Assembly: GCA_037954325.1 (NCBI GenBank)
Contig: JBBMNZ010000001.1
Span: forward strand, 17,423,258-17,487,257
Length of the DNA: 64,000 nucleotides
From: Fistularia commersonii
Lineage: Eukaryota; Chordata; Actinopteri; Syngnathiformes; Fistulariidae
Direction: 5' to 3'
Positions 26,119-36,704 of the stretch are shown here, piece by piece. The position numbers and the translations under genes are program-made. The notes below the pieces were generated by a model. The model worked only from the letters and a program-made list of their open reading frames with translations. It was not told where the DNA came from and did no database searches. Positions within the stretch are counted from its first letter, which is position 1. The number at the start of each line of letters is the position of its first letter.

Positions 26119-26889
26119 ATGGCCAAGACCAAAGAGCTGTGTAAGGACATCGGGGATAAAATTGTAGACCTGCACAAGGCTGGGATGGGCTTCAGGACAA
26201 TAGGCAAGCAGCTTGGTCAGAAGGTGAGAACTATTGGCACAATTATTAGAAAATGGAAGAAGTTCAAGATGTCTGTCAATCTCCCTTTGTCAGCGGCTCC
26301 ACGCAAGACGTCACCACACAGGGCAGCAAGGAAGGTGAGGGATCAGCCCAGAACTACACAGCTGGACCTGGTCAATGACCTGAAGAGGGCTGGGACCACA
26401 GTCTCAAAGAAAACCATTAGTAACACACTACGCCGTCATGGATTAAAATCCTGCAGAGCACACAAGGTCCCCCTGCTCAAGCCAGCACATGTCCTGGCCT
26501 GTCTGAAGTTTGCCAATGACCATCTGGATGATCCAGAGGAGGAATGGAAGAAGGTCATGTGGTCTGATGAGACAATAATAGAGCTTTATGGTCTAAACTC
26601 CATTCACCGTGTTTGGAGGAAGAAGAAGGATGAGTACAACCACAAGGACACCATCCTAACCGTGAAGCATGGAAGTGGAAAGATCATTCTTTGGGGATGC
26701 TTTTCTGCAAAGGGGACGGGACGACTGCACCGTATTGAGGGGAGAATGGATGGGGCCGTGTATCGCAAGATCTCGGCCAACAACCTCCTTCCTTCAGCAA
26801 GAGCCTTGAAGATGGGTCGTGGCTGGGTCTTCCAGCATGACAACGACCCCAAACACGCAGCCTGGGCATCTAAGGAGTTGAGTTTGTAA
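26119..26889 (+). pseudogene. Tc1-like transposase pseudogene (N-terminal and most of catalytic region)
   Basis: The frame starts MAKTKELCKDIGDKIVDLH, a paired-type helix-turn-helix DNA-binding domain with the GFRTIGKQLG recognition segment. The first catalytic Asp follows in VMWSDET and the second in FQHDNDPKH, as in DD34E transposases. The frame then ends early at SKELSL because bases are lost near 26876-26888. The third acidic residue is still visible in another frame, in PNLNPIENLW (26926-26960), and the C-terminus in a third frame (NLKDLEKICLEQW near 26997). At least two frameshifts therefore break the gene. Confidence 0.93.
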
Positions 26890-27130
26890 GAAGCATCTCA
26901 AGATCCTGGAGTGGCCAAGCCAGTCTCCAAACCTGAACCCAATCGAAAATCTTTGGAGGGAGCTGAACGTCCATATTGCCCAGCGACTACCCCCAAAACC
27001 TGAAGGATCTGGAGAAAATCTGTCTGGAGCAGTGGACCGAAATCCCTGCTGCAGTGTGTGCAAACCTGGTCAAGAACTACAGGAAACGTCTGATCTCTGT
27101 AATTGCCAACAAAGGTTTCTGTACCAAATA
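26890..27130 (+). pseudogene. Tc1-like transposase C-terminal remnant, out of frame
   Basis: This continues the transposase after the frameshift. One frame gives KKHLKILEWPSQSPNLNP and the catalytic Glu; after a further shift near 26990-27000 another frame gives KNYRKRLISVIANKGF. These are the family's normal C-terminal segments. They confirm that the element was once full length and later decayed. Confidence 0.85.
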
Positions 27131-27622
27131 TGAAGTTTTGTTTTTTTCTGATGTATCAAATACATACGTCATGCAATAAAATGCAAATGAATTACTTAAA
27201 AATCATACAATGTGTTTGTCTGGATTTTTGGTTTAGATTCCATCACTCACAGTTGAAGAGTACCTGTGATAAAAACTACGGACCTCGACATGCTTTGCAA
27301 GTGGGAAGAGATGAAAAATCAGCCTTGTATCAAAACCTTGTTCTCTCAACTGTATATACATATATATACATGGCAAGAACATTCAAGACATTCAAGAACG
27401 AGAAACTGCTTGCCCTTTTACAAAAAATGTAAGATATTTATAAAAATGGGTAAAGTAAAAGTTGCTGGGAAAAAAATAAAATGACCTATTACTTTTTAGA
27501 AAAATTACCCAAAAAAGAAATAATCTAGCTGTATCAGCTACAATTTGTAAAGACAATACATTGAATATTATCCATAAGACCCTAGGAAATGTGGTGATAA
27601 TAATCAGATACATTTCGCAAAA

Positions 27623-27725
<103 letters not shown>

Positions 27726-29109
27726 ATGAGTGTGTGTGTTTTGGGACTTAAGACACACTGAGAGGAAACACAAAGGTCAGACAGAAGCTGCACTGGATGA
27801 TCTGCAGTCTGGACTTTATCTTGCAACACACAGACACATTTCCATAAACCTGAAGAGACACACACTCTCGGAATCATCTGTACATCACACACAAACACAC
27901 ACAAACACACACACACACACACCTCACATACCTGACAGACACAACAACTCTGATGAAATTACTTGACTGAGTGTGTGTCCATGCACACATCTCGCCTACA
28001 GATTAGTGTGCCTAATCTGCAGCCGTGTGTGTTCATACATTGTACACACCACATGCCTTATATATAGTCTAGCTGTATGTGTGTGTGTGTGTGTGTGTCT
28101 GTTCACATATCACCCACAGTTCACTATGTCCAATCCATAGATGTGTATGTTCATGCACCAGGTTCATACACATCTAATATACCAAGTGTATGTGTGCATT
28201 TGTGTCTTTGCGCATTTTTCTGGTTGTGTATGTATGTGCGTAGGTGTGTCTACGATGGAAACCTTGACCGATTGAACGGCAGTATGTTAATTACAACCAT
28301 GACCCCTAGAAAAAATAAAAATAAAAACATCAATATGGCCAGCCCACACTTCTGCTGCTCGTTATGAAGGAGAGATGAAATCAAAAGTATTGATGAAGAG
28401 TTGGTGTCGGAGAGAAAGGGGGGTTGGGAGAAGAGGCAAGGAGACGGAAAGGAAAGGAAAGGAAAGGAGTGGAAATAAATACCAGGAAATTACTTAGGAA
28501 ATGTGCTCAGAATTTTGAGGGAAATTGCACAAAAATTGCACAGAATCTGTTGGGACAGCTAATAGAAGAAATTGCAGAAAAAGCACATTCCAAATTTGTC
28601 CCCATCAATTGATAACAATTTAAGCAACAGAGTTCAAAAAGTCATCAAGAATTTTACTTTCACAATAAATGGAGACTATTTCCCCCAAAAAACACAATGA
28701 AATCAATTCCAGAAATCTTCCTATAAAATAATGGAATAATCGCCAGGAAAACTGAAATCACAAAAAAAAAAAGTAAGGGAATAACCTGCAGAGGATGGGG
28801 AAAATTGCTGAAAAAAAAGTTAAACAAATCATAAGATGTATTTTGTAAGACATCAGAAATACAAACTACAAATCTTTTAAGAAATTATGTGAACGTGAGC
28901 AAGAAATTCACAAAAAAAAGTTGACTTTTCCAACTGCCAAGGACATACTCCTGAAAAGCTATAAAATATGCTTTTATTTCTGTAATATTTATTTCAAATG
29001 CAGCCAGTTCGGCGGATCAAACTGCGGTCTCACCAACCTAAGTCAGCCTCACCAACCCGGCCTGAATGAGAAAAACATTCTACAATCTTTATTTATTTCC
29101 TTTCCTGTC

Positions 29110-29420
29110 TGTTGATGGTGGCTGCCCCCCTCCCTGGCCAATCAGGCAAGAGAGCTGTGTGTCCGCCTCCAGCTGTTCACACATTGGGCGTCGTGCAGCG
29201 GCAGACACTTCACGCTGAGACCGCCGGCACCCCGTATCATGTGATCAGATTGCGGGGACGTCCGTCTAACAGGCTCCACTACCTCTCTCGCTGCTGCTTT
29301 CTGAGAGTCATGGTGCTCGTCACGTGGCAGGAAGTTGGTCTCCCGCATTTGTTTACTTCCTGCCGGCAGCTCATGAACTTTCATGAAAGGAGCCGTGGGT
29401 TTCGCCTGCCGCCGAGGAAG
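29110..29420. promoter_or_regulatory. Candidate regulatory block or internal promoter
   Basis: A GC-rich, CpG-containing block with CCAAT (CTGGCCAATCAGG), an E-box CACGTG next to an ETS site (GTCACGTGGCAGGAAGT) and no TATA. Its promoter-like make-up inside the intron between exons 9 and 10 stands out, but no exon with a suitable donor was proven. Confidence 0.25.
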
Positions 29421-30067
29421 CAGCACAGAGAACGAGGAGGGTCAAAGTCACGGCGGCGGAGAGGATGAGGAGGTGAAATATTCATGTACGACGGTGATGA
29501 AACAAGCGGGACAACGAGCCAAGATTAGTGTTTTAGAGGAATCGGAAAGTTTGTTTGAGGAGGTGGAAAAAAGAGCAGGGAAGAAGAGATTTGGAGCGGG
29601 CAGAAGCAAGGAGAGGAAAGTAAGTGATAATTACAGGATCTAATGGATCAGGAGTTCTTCCATCTTGAAATTAGACAATGAAACCATGTATATGTGCAAA
29701 ATGACCCCATGAATAACAAAAAAAAGAATCAGAAAATAAGCTTGATTTTACATTGTGTAGGGAGTAGGACAACAAAAGTCTGCCCCCCTGAAAATGACTT
29801 TAAATTTATTATCCCCGCCACACACACGAAACCCATTCTAAATCAGTAACCTAACATGTAGAAAAAAAAGAAATCTAATCTCAAATCTCTGAAAAGGTTA
29901 ACGAAACCAACAGAAAAATGATTAAGAAAAAAAACTTCAAGTAAATAGAGCATGAAATTTACTAAAAAGATCAGGAGATTATGAAAACATCAGGAGAGGC
30001 CGTTCATTCCGCTGATGAAATTTCTATATCCGACCACGAAGAGTTACTACCCTGACAGACAACGACT

Positions 30068-30125
30068 CTCCTCCTCCTCCTCCTCCTCCTCTTCCTCTCC
30101 CTCCTCCTCCTCTCCCTCCTCCACT
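30068..30125. repeat. (TCC)n trinucleotide array
   Basis: Pyrimidine-only tract, mostly CTC units. Confidence 0.92.
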
Positions 30126-30129
30126 CCAT

Positions 30130-30267
30130 CCTTGTCCCTTGTTTTCAGCTGAGACGCTCAGGATGTTTCTCCACTTCCTCAACGAGGCGGCTCATCCATC
30201 GCAATGATTACATGCTGCTAATTAAGCAGCTAATCAGCTAATTACCCAGGAGCAGAGAGGAGCCGCA

Positions 30268-30270
<3 letters not shown>
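30130..30270. promoter_or_regulatory. Candidate enhancer with clustered homeodomain cores
   Basis: GCTGCTAATTAAGCAGC is followed by TAATCAGCTAATTACCC; three TAAT/TTAG cores lie within 40 bp, one inside the palindrome GCTGCTTAATTAGCAGC when read on the minus strand. Confidence 0.35.

Positions 30271-30314
<44 letters not shown>
30271..30314. repeat. (GT)n microsatellite
   Basis: Pure GT array directly after a candidate conserved block. Confidence 0.97.
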
Positions 30315-30315
<1 letters not shown>

Positions 30316-30969
30316 ATGTAGGAGACAGCAATATTCTCTGACAGCTATTGACTGGTTACATTTATATTTTGGACATTTCTAGTGATTTTTTTTTGGCCCA
30401 ATTTTATTTTTTCAATGTTTCTTCATTCAGTGATTGATGTCAGTTGACAGACAAATAAAATTAACATCAAATCTCAAAATGATGCCTGAACATCATCACA
30501 AAACCATGCAGGAAAAGCAAAACTTCTTTTTTAATCTTTTTGACAGCCCTCTATCCATGCTTGTGTTTTTTCTTGAATTCACAATTTGAATTTTTACTGA
30601 TAAAACTGGTGAAAAAAAACACCTTAATACCAGAAAACACAAACTTTGAAAGAGGCTAAAGTCACAGGAGGACAACAGGAGGCTGTGACACTCCATCGGT
30701 GATGTAATTAATTCTGACCATGAATGTTGATGATAATTAAACCCATAACGTAACCGCGACGCCCTGTGATGGGGATCCAACCTCTGACCTTCTGGTCCAT
30801 CACGTCATCAGAAAGGAGCCTCTCCTCCCCTGGTTAATCCCAGTTAAACCCCTAGACCTCCCGATCAGCCCCGCTACACTGATAATTTTTGGGGGAAACT
30901 GGAAGATTACGGAGTAAAAATAAAAATTTGTGAAAAAAACGGAAGAAATGAGAGATATTATGATTCTGA

Positions 30970-31180
30970 TCGTCTTTGCGTTGCTAATTAACAGAGCCGC
31001 TGCAAGGAGAGGAAAATCCCGAGAGATATTGACATTTCGGCGTATTCGATATGACAGATATGACTGATTAGTTGGGCTGCAGCCTCATCAATAATCCGTC
31101 TGCCAATCAAACGTGACCTTTAGGAGCGAGTTGATGAATGAAGGGTCCGCCGGACGATCCGGTCGCAGCCCCTTCATCCA
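30970..31180. promoter_or_regulatory. Candidate conserved non-coding element
   Basis: Repeat-free block with TTGCTAATTAACAGAGCCG, GATATGACTGATTAG and GCCAATCAAACGTGACC. Confidence 0.3.
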
Positions 31181-31485
31181 TCATTGCGCCTTCGCTTCCT
31201 CTCAATCACAGAAAAAACTGCAAGCGCTTACTGCTCAAACTCTTTCTCTCCTCATGGAAAATTCAGTAACAGAGCGCCCTCTGGTGGTCTGGTCATATAT
31301 GTTCTTTAGCCTCAGTGTAATAGGCCCATTGCAGCATCACAGAGCAAACAAAAGCATTTACATAAAATACCAAAGGTTATAAAGCACTTGAGAACAATAA
31401 GGAAAAGTAAAACAAAAAGGATGATTGTCTAGAGAGCAAAAATAATACAAACACTAAACATCTGAGAAGTGACGATCCAGATGAT

Positions 31486-31742
31486 CTCCACTCAAATAGC
31501 GCTTTCATCACTTTGTTGTTCCAGAGCACTTCACACTGGATTTCACATTCACACACACGCTCACACACCAATGGCAGCAGAACTAACATCTGAGGCGCTG
31601 AAAAAACCCTCGGGTGTGGCTGGAGGGATCGGCGTCTTGCGCAAGGACACCTCAGCATGTGTACTAGAGGAGCTAGGGACTGAATCATAAACTATCCGAA
31701 TGGAGGGGCACCCACTTTATCAACTGAGCCACAACCGCCCCG
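31486..31742 (-). repeat. SINE-like fish interspersed repeat, copy 1
   Basis: On the minus strand the element starts GGGCGGTTGTGGCTCAGTTG at 31742 and passes the TGCGCAAGAC core. It ends near a CAAAGTGATGAAAGCGCTA tail at 31486-31515. The head resembles the tRNA-like start of fish SINE-type repeats. A shorter copy in the opposite orientation is at 46128. Confidence 0.65.
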
Positions 31743-32017
31743 AGAAGTTAGAAAAATGAAGACAGTAAAAAAATGACATCAGACATTTCGTCAAAAAATA
31801 ATGTTCAAAAAGTTGGTGATCTGACACAACAGACACCGTTCTCCTCAGGAATGTCAGCAAACCTCCGAGTGGCAGCAATCAGAAACGCGCAACCATACAG
31901 AACAAAGATATAGACGAACTGATCACGTATTCAAGAGAAGTAGATTGTAAAACGTTTTGGAAAAATATAAAATAGGGGCAAATATAAACAAAAGAAAAAA
32001 GAACTCAAATATCATAC

Positions 32018-32272
32018 CTCTATCTTCCTCCAGATGTCAGGGTCTTTGTCTTGGCACTCAATGTCCTCCAGTAGCCGCTGCACCAAAGACGCACCTCCCT
32101 TTCTGTCCAGAGGAGGCGCTGTGAACTGCAGCCGGTCAGCCGACCGGCGATCCTCGTCCTCTGACTGCAGGTCGCTGAGCGGCCCCGACTCCAGGCTATC
32201 ATCCAACGACGGCGCAATGTCACTGGAGGAGGAGGGACTGAATCGACCGAGGGGTTTCCGTCTGTGAGGAAG
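32018..32272 (-). CDS. akap6: AKAP6 coding exon 9 (residues 598-682)
   Basis: The exon begins LPHRRKPLGRFSPSSSS and continues DIAPSLDDSLESGPLSDL, a phospho-site-rich segment shared with human AKAP6. It ends with the predicted helix LVQRLLEDIECQDKDP and DIWRKIE, which leads into the first spectrin-like repeat. The acceptor is CTGCTGCTCTCAG; the donor is ATAGAG followed by GTATGA. Phase is 0 at both ends. RFSPSSSSD resembles a 14-3-3 or proline-directed kinase target, but this is only motif reading. Confidence 0.94.
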
Positions 32273-32602
32273 CTGAGAGCAGCAGGACGATGAGGAAAAT
32301 GTTGGCAAGGATTCCCAGAAAAACTTCAAAATTATTTCTTTCCAATCAGCTAAAAGTAAAATCCCTCGACAGGAGCAACTTTCATAAATACCAGAAAAAA
32401 AACACCAAAAAACGTATAAATCAGCATGAAATAACCTAGAATTAGAAAAAAATGAACATTCCTAAAGGGAGTAAGAATATTACTCAGATAGCAACAATAA
32501 ATGATCTCAAGCACAGCAAAAAAACTCAATTAAAGCCCTCGGGTTTTTGGAAAAATTTTGGAAAAATTGACCAGGAATAACATTAAAGATCACATGACCT
32601 AC
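32273..32602 (-). other. akap6: AKAP6 intron between coding exons 8 and 9 (330 bp)
   Basis: AT-rich intron of 330 bp with nothing else recognisable. Confidence 0.85.
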
Positions 32603-32746
32603 CGGTGGTGGGAGCGGAGAAGAGGGGCTGTCCTCGCCACTGTCACCCACCTCCCAGTCTGTGTTGAACTCTGTCAAATCCCAGTCGTCTACATCCTGCA
32701 AAGCTTCTTGGGAAGCGTCAACGTCGCCGACGCCGCCACCGGGCCT
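32603..32746 (-). CDS. akap6: AKAP6 coding exon 8 (residues 550-597)
   Basis: Forty-eight codons carry the conserved DVDDWDLTEFNTD motif (human: NIDDWELSEMNSD), preceded by a Gly/Val-rich start and followed by an acidic, Ser/Pro-rich end, SGEDSPSSPLPPP. The acceptor is TCCTCCCTCAG; an alternative two bases further on would break the frame. The donor is CCACCG followed by GTAGGT. Phase is 0 at both ends. The acidic WD-containing core looks like a short linear interaction motif, but no partner is known to me. Confidence 0.93.
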
Positions 32747-33343
32747 CTGAGGGAGGAGAAGGCCTTTAGCATCTTATATGCCTTTCACTTTAACATCACT
32801 GCACCGGATACAAAAATCAACCTCTAACTCTAGGCGTAAACAAAATTTGTAAACGTCTGATCAGGAAAGTTTCAGATTAATTCTTACTCTCAGAAATTAA
32901 TTCCCATTCTGAGAATTCATGGGAAAAACTATTTGACTTGAAAGTCCAGGAGTTATAAAACATCAACGAAATTCAGCAAAACAAACAAAAAAAAAAATGC
33001 TCTGAGACTGAGAAAACATACCGAACATACAACTCAAAATAATCAAGTCTTAGATAATAATCAGAAAGAATCTTCAAGAAAAAAAAATCAAACAAAAACA
33101 CACATTTCTTCATGGAGGATGAGTCATAAAACCACTTAAGAATCAGAGACAATAAATAAATAAGACAATAAAAGGCCAGAAATGACAGAAGTGGAGGAGG
33201 GACTCAAAAAAAAAAACTATCACTATCAAAATGGGTTCATTGCTAGTCAGCACTGCGAAATGCTGGTTACAAAGGGACAACATGAGACGGCTGAAGTCTG
33301 GGCCCCCTGGTGGCCAGAGGCAGACGGTACACTGCGTCTTTAC
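32747..33343 (-). other. akap6: AKAP6 intron between coding exons 7 and 8 (597 bp)
   Basis: AT-rich intron. I see no repeat, exon or element in it. Confidence 0.85.
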
Positions 33344-33475
33344 CAGCGGGATGGACTGAGCCAGGCTCTCCAGGTTCAATGCCAACATCTCTGTCTTCCG
33401 CAGCTGATCAGGAAGCGCCAGGAACTCTTCTGAGCCGAACCAGTGTTCCCGGTCCTGGCTGGTCCTGGGAGAAAC
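33344..33475 (-). CDS. akap6: AKAP6 coding exon 7 (residues 506-549)
   Basis: Forty-four codons contain FGSEEFLALPDQLRKTE followed by MLALNLESLAQ. The matching human segment reads YGSDEYLALPSHLKQTE, so the assignment is firm. The acceptor CCCTTTAG follows a long C-rich tract (a G-run on the plus strand at 33480-33494). The donor is CCGCTG followed by GTAAAG. Phase is 0 at both ends. Confidence 0.94.
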
Positions 33476-34897
33476 CTAAAGGGGGGGGGGGGGGCAAAGA
33501 TGGTAATGTTTGTCACCTGTTACAATGACAACTTGTGGCTTCTCTCGTCACTGATTAGGTTAAAGCTGAGGGTTCAGAGTTTTTAGACATAATGTAAGAG
33601 AGACATTTATTTTTAAACATTTTTAATATTATTGTGTTCTGTCTATAACACTACAGATCCATCGACCATCTAAATCTATGATACATTAAAATCTTTAAGG
33701 GTAAATCCTAAAATCCTATATCACATGTATGTAAACCCCCCCAAAATTAAAAGTGAAAATCAGAAATCAGCTAAATAATGAAATAATCTAATAATAATAA
33801 TGAAATAATGTATTTTGAGGACAAAAATCAAAGAATATGTCAATCAAAATATTATTTGAACATCAAAAAGAAAATCGTTGACCGGTCAGCAATAATTTGC
33901 GATGATATATATTCTTTATTTGTCTTTCTAAGGTCTTCAGAAAACAATTTTATTATTCTTTTATACTGATCACACCAGTCAACTGTTTATAATACCGCTG
34001 TTGTGATTATGATGATGTTAATTTTATGTAATAGTTTGTTTTATTTATTTTTATGAATGCAAGGTCATTTTAGGCAGATCCTTGCAAGTGACTGGTATAA
34101 CAACATTATAGAAACTTTGCAAAAATATATTTTTAGAGGAATATTTTAGAAAAAGAAAACCAAGAAACCCAACCAGCCATTGACATAGCTGGATCAATGA
34201 TCACGTTACTTCTTATCCCTCAGTTAAAGTCTCAGATTAAATGATCTACAGCCAAATAAGACTACCGTTACACTTTTTATCACATGAATGATTAATCCTA
34301 CAAACAACTATTCATTACTTCAACTAATCATTTTGATGTTTAAATTATGTATCTTTGCATTTATTTGACAATTTCATATTAATATCTTGTCTTGCAATTT
34401 TAACATGTTTCCTGTCACAAAAAATAAATATGAAAAAAGTGATAAAAAAAAAAAACATTTTAAAGGAGGTTGAATGTGGAGATGTACAAACAGTGGAAAA
34501 TAAAAAGTAATGACTCTATGACCCTAACAGAATGTTCCTCTCCATACAGAAGAAATAAAATGAAACAACATGAAGCCCCTACAGGACTGTCTCAGAAAAT
34601 TAGAATATTGTGATAAAATTCTTTATCTTCTGTAATGCAATTAAAAAAAACAAAAAATACTTTTTCATGATATTCTAACATTTTGAGATAGGATTTTTGA
34701 GTTTTCATAAGATGTAAGCCATAATCGGCAATATTAAAATAATAAAAGGCTTGCAATATTTCACTTGATTTGTAATGAATCCAGAATGTATGACAGTTTT
34801 GCTTTTGTAATTGCATTACAGAAGATAAAGAACTTTATCACAATATTCTAATTTTCTGAGACAGTCCTGTACAATTGTTTTTAGAGAACACTGTCAC
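33476..34897 (-). other. akap6: AKAP6 intron between coding exons 6 and 7 (1,422 bp)
   Basis: The 5' end of the intron carries the MITE at 34582-34869, 28 bp after the donor. The remainder, 33500-34580, is AT-rich without recognisable features; a G-run (33480-33494) borders the acceptor. Confidence 0.85.
34582..34869. mobile_element. Palindromic MITE with 62-bp inverted repeats and TA target site
   Basis: A 288-bp element with terminal inverted repeats of about 62 bp (34582-34643 and 34808-34869) that differ at roughly one position. They begin CAGGACTGTCTCAG and end CTGAGACAGTCCTG. A TA flanks each side (34580-34581 and 34870-34871), as in Tc1/mariner insertions. No coding capacity. The high arm identity suggests a fairly recent insertion. 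It sits in the AKAP6 intron just downstream of coding exon 6. Confidence 0.9.
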
Positions 34898-35167
34898 CTT
34901 CTTTTCCTGACACTTCACTGTCCACGCTTTCTTCTTGTTGGCCGGAGGTCTTGGATCCGACTCTTCGCCACTCGCCTCCACATCCGAGGACGGGGCCTGC
35001 TGCCTCACAGGGGAAGGCAGGGAGGAGTCGGAGTCGCACTCACTGTGCATCTGCTGCCGGGAGGATGGGGAAGTATTGGTAGTCAGCACAGCTGCTGACA
35101 AGGTCCTCCAGTCCTCCTGGGGTCTTGGCTCACTTGCCTCCGAGCCCCCGGAGCTAGAAGTCATCAC
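34898..35167 (-). CDS. akap6: AKAP6 coding exon 6, Ser-rich linker (residues 416-505)
   Basis: Ninety codons open VMTSSSGGSEASEP and end VKCQEKK. The segment is disordered and Ser/Glu-rich, with a run reading CDSDSSLPSP and a basic end (PANKKKAW). Similarity to human AKAP6 is weak and rests on position, composition and phase. The acceptor is CTGTGACCATCAG and the donor AAGAAG followed by GTGACAG, both phase 0. A longer human linker at this point has no visible counterpart between exons 5 and 6, so this region appears shortened in the fish. A MITE sits 28 bp downstream of the donor. Confidence 0.8.
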
Positions 35168-36092
35168 CTGATGGTCACAGAGTTAGAAAACGGAGGGTCA
35201 GGATTATCAACAAGTACACCTTTAAACACTAAACTGACAATGTGCCGTATAATTCTAGAGTGAAAAAAAGTGATCAAATCATCTACATAGAGATTCAAAG
35301 TAAATTATGTGTGCCATGAATATTCTATCCTGTGCCGCGATGGGTTCATCATTGATCCATTCATCCACTCTGTAGATTTTTCCCTGCTCAAACAGTGGGG
35401 TTCTGCAGCCAGTCTCAAGCAACATTGTGGTGAGAGGCTGAATTTAATCTAGGCTGGTCACTGGTCCGTATTGTCAATCAGAGTGGGCCTAATAGGGATA
35501 TTGAGCTGTTAACTCTCTCAATCACACCGACAATTTAGTCTTCATTAGACTGTTTTTGGATTGTATTGAGATGGAGAACCGAGAGGGAACCCAAGCAGGC
35601 TAACATGGAGAACCCACCCACAGAAAGAGTCCAACAAATGGACTGCAACCATGAACCCGCTTACTCTATCAACCCACCATGCTGCCTCTTACTTATTTGA
35701 ATTCATAATATTCATAATAAATATTTTTCAGACTTGATTCAAGAAGGGACATTTGCTGGAAAATATAAAAATCGAGTGCAGGTTAAGGGGTGTAGATAAT
35801 AAATGAATGAATACAAAAATTGATTAAATTAAGAAAGATACACCAATATTAAGGTTGATTGCAATTGTATTTTGCCATTGCTACATAAATAGATTTTTTT
35901 CAGCATTTATTTTCATAAATATTTCTGTTCCTTTGAAGTTTCTCCTCCTCATAATGGTCAAGACACATTCGAGCGTTTGTAACAGGATCAGGCAAAACTA
36001 GATGAATTACCCAGATTTCAAAAGTAGCTATAAAAGAAAACAATAGCAAGCAGTACGATTAGACAATATCGTGCGCGAGCAGAGTTTCACAC
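35168..36092 (-). other. akap6: AKAP6 intron between coding exons 5 and 6 (925 bp)
   Basis: The intron holds a decayed copy of a fish interspersed repeat (35345-35695) and otherwise AT-rich sequence. No extra exon matching the longer human linker was seen. Confidence 0.8.
35345..35695 (+). repeat. Fish interspersed repeat, decayed copy 4
   Basis: Contains GGATTGTATTGAGATGGAGA, then ACCGAGAGGGAACCCAAGCA and ATGGAGAACCCACCCACAG, ending with CACCATGCTGCCTC. It lies inside the AKAP6 intron between coding exons 5 and 6. Confidence 0.6.
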
Positions 36093-36704
36093 CTGGAGGC
36101 ACCCAAAGGACTGTGACACGTTGTCTGGATAAACCAAGTCCAGCTCCAACCAGAACTTGTTTGGATCTGTGGGGTCCGTGAGGGAGGGGGAGCTGCTGCT
36201 GCTGAGCTCTGCCTGGGTCTGGGGGCCTGAAGGCGGGTTACTGCTCCTCACAGCTCCCCCAGGCTCATCTGGTCTGGCTCCTCCCTCTGAGAAGAAGGCA
36301 GCTCTCTTGGGGAGGGATGGCTGGGTCGGCGATGCCACAGCAGTGCTGTGACTCCCCCCCTGAAGTGGACGCTTTCCTCCTTCGCAGTGATTGGACATGG
36401 CGGAGGAGGGATCCTGGGGGGGCGGGTTGAGATCGGGTAAACTATTGTTGACTTTCTGATCAGGGAGCCCGGATTCTTCGCTCTCCTCTGGCTCCGGTTC
36501 TGTTTCTGGATCCAGACCCAGGTCCCGGTCTACTCCCTGAGGGTCGTCCTGGCTTGCCTGCCCCGGGCCGTCGGGTTCGTCACCGGGACTGTAGTCGCTT
36601 AGCTCGAAGGCAGTGATACCACAGTCTAAAGAAAAGTAATCCTGGCTGCAGCGGATGGTCAGCTGACCACAGTCGTCCACCTCCGTCAGAGCGTCCAGAC
36701 GAGT
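36093..36704 (-). CDS. akap6: AKAP6 coding exon 5, long acidic linker (residues 212-415)
   Basis: This is the longest exon here (204 codons). It opens TRLDALTEVDDCGQL and DCGITAFELSDYSPGD, both strongly conserved with mammals. It then becomes a low-complexity linker rich in Asp, Glu, Pro and Ser. Another conserved island, SPTQPSLPKRAAFF, follows near the middle, and the exon ends SQSFGCLQ. The acceptor is ACATCCTTAG; the donor is CTCCAG followed by GTGTGA. In mammals the heart isoform (mAKAP-beta) starts at an internal Met near residue 245 and the adenylyl cyclase 5 site lies just after it. Both would fall in this exon by alignment, which is inference. The linker is clearly divergent in sequence from human. 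Confidence 0.95.

Larger units (their letters stand above)
25880..27354 (+). mobile_element. Tc1/mariner-like DNA transposon, decayed and 5'-truncated
   Basis: A Tc1-family element with a plus-strand transposase remnant. The right inverted repeat is long: it runs from about 27173 (CAATAAAATGCAAATGAA) through ATCATACAATGTG to a terminal CAACTG at 27352, next to a TA. On the left only the inner part of the repeat is present (25888-25930: ACATTGTGTGATTTTAAG... TTTGCATTTTATTG). The outer left end is missing, since the sequence before about 25880 does not match the right terminus. Without a complete left end and with a broken transposase the copy should be immobile. Confidence 0.9.
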
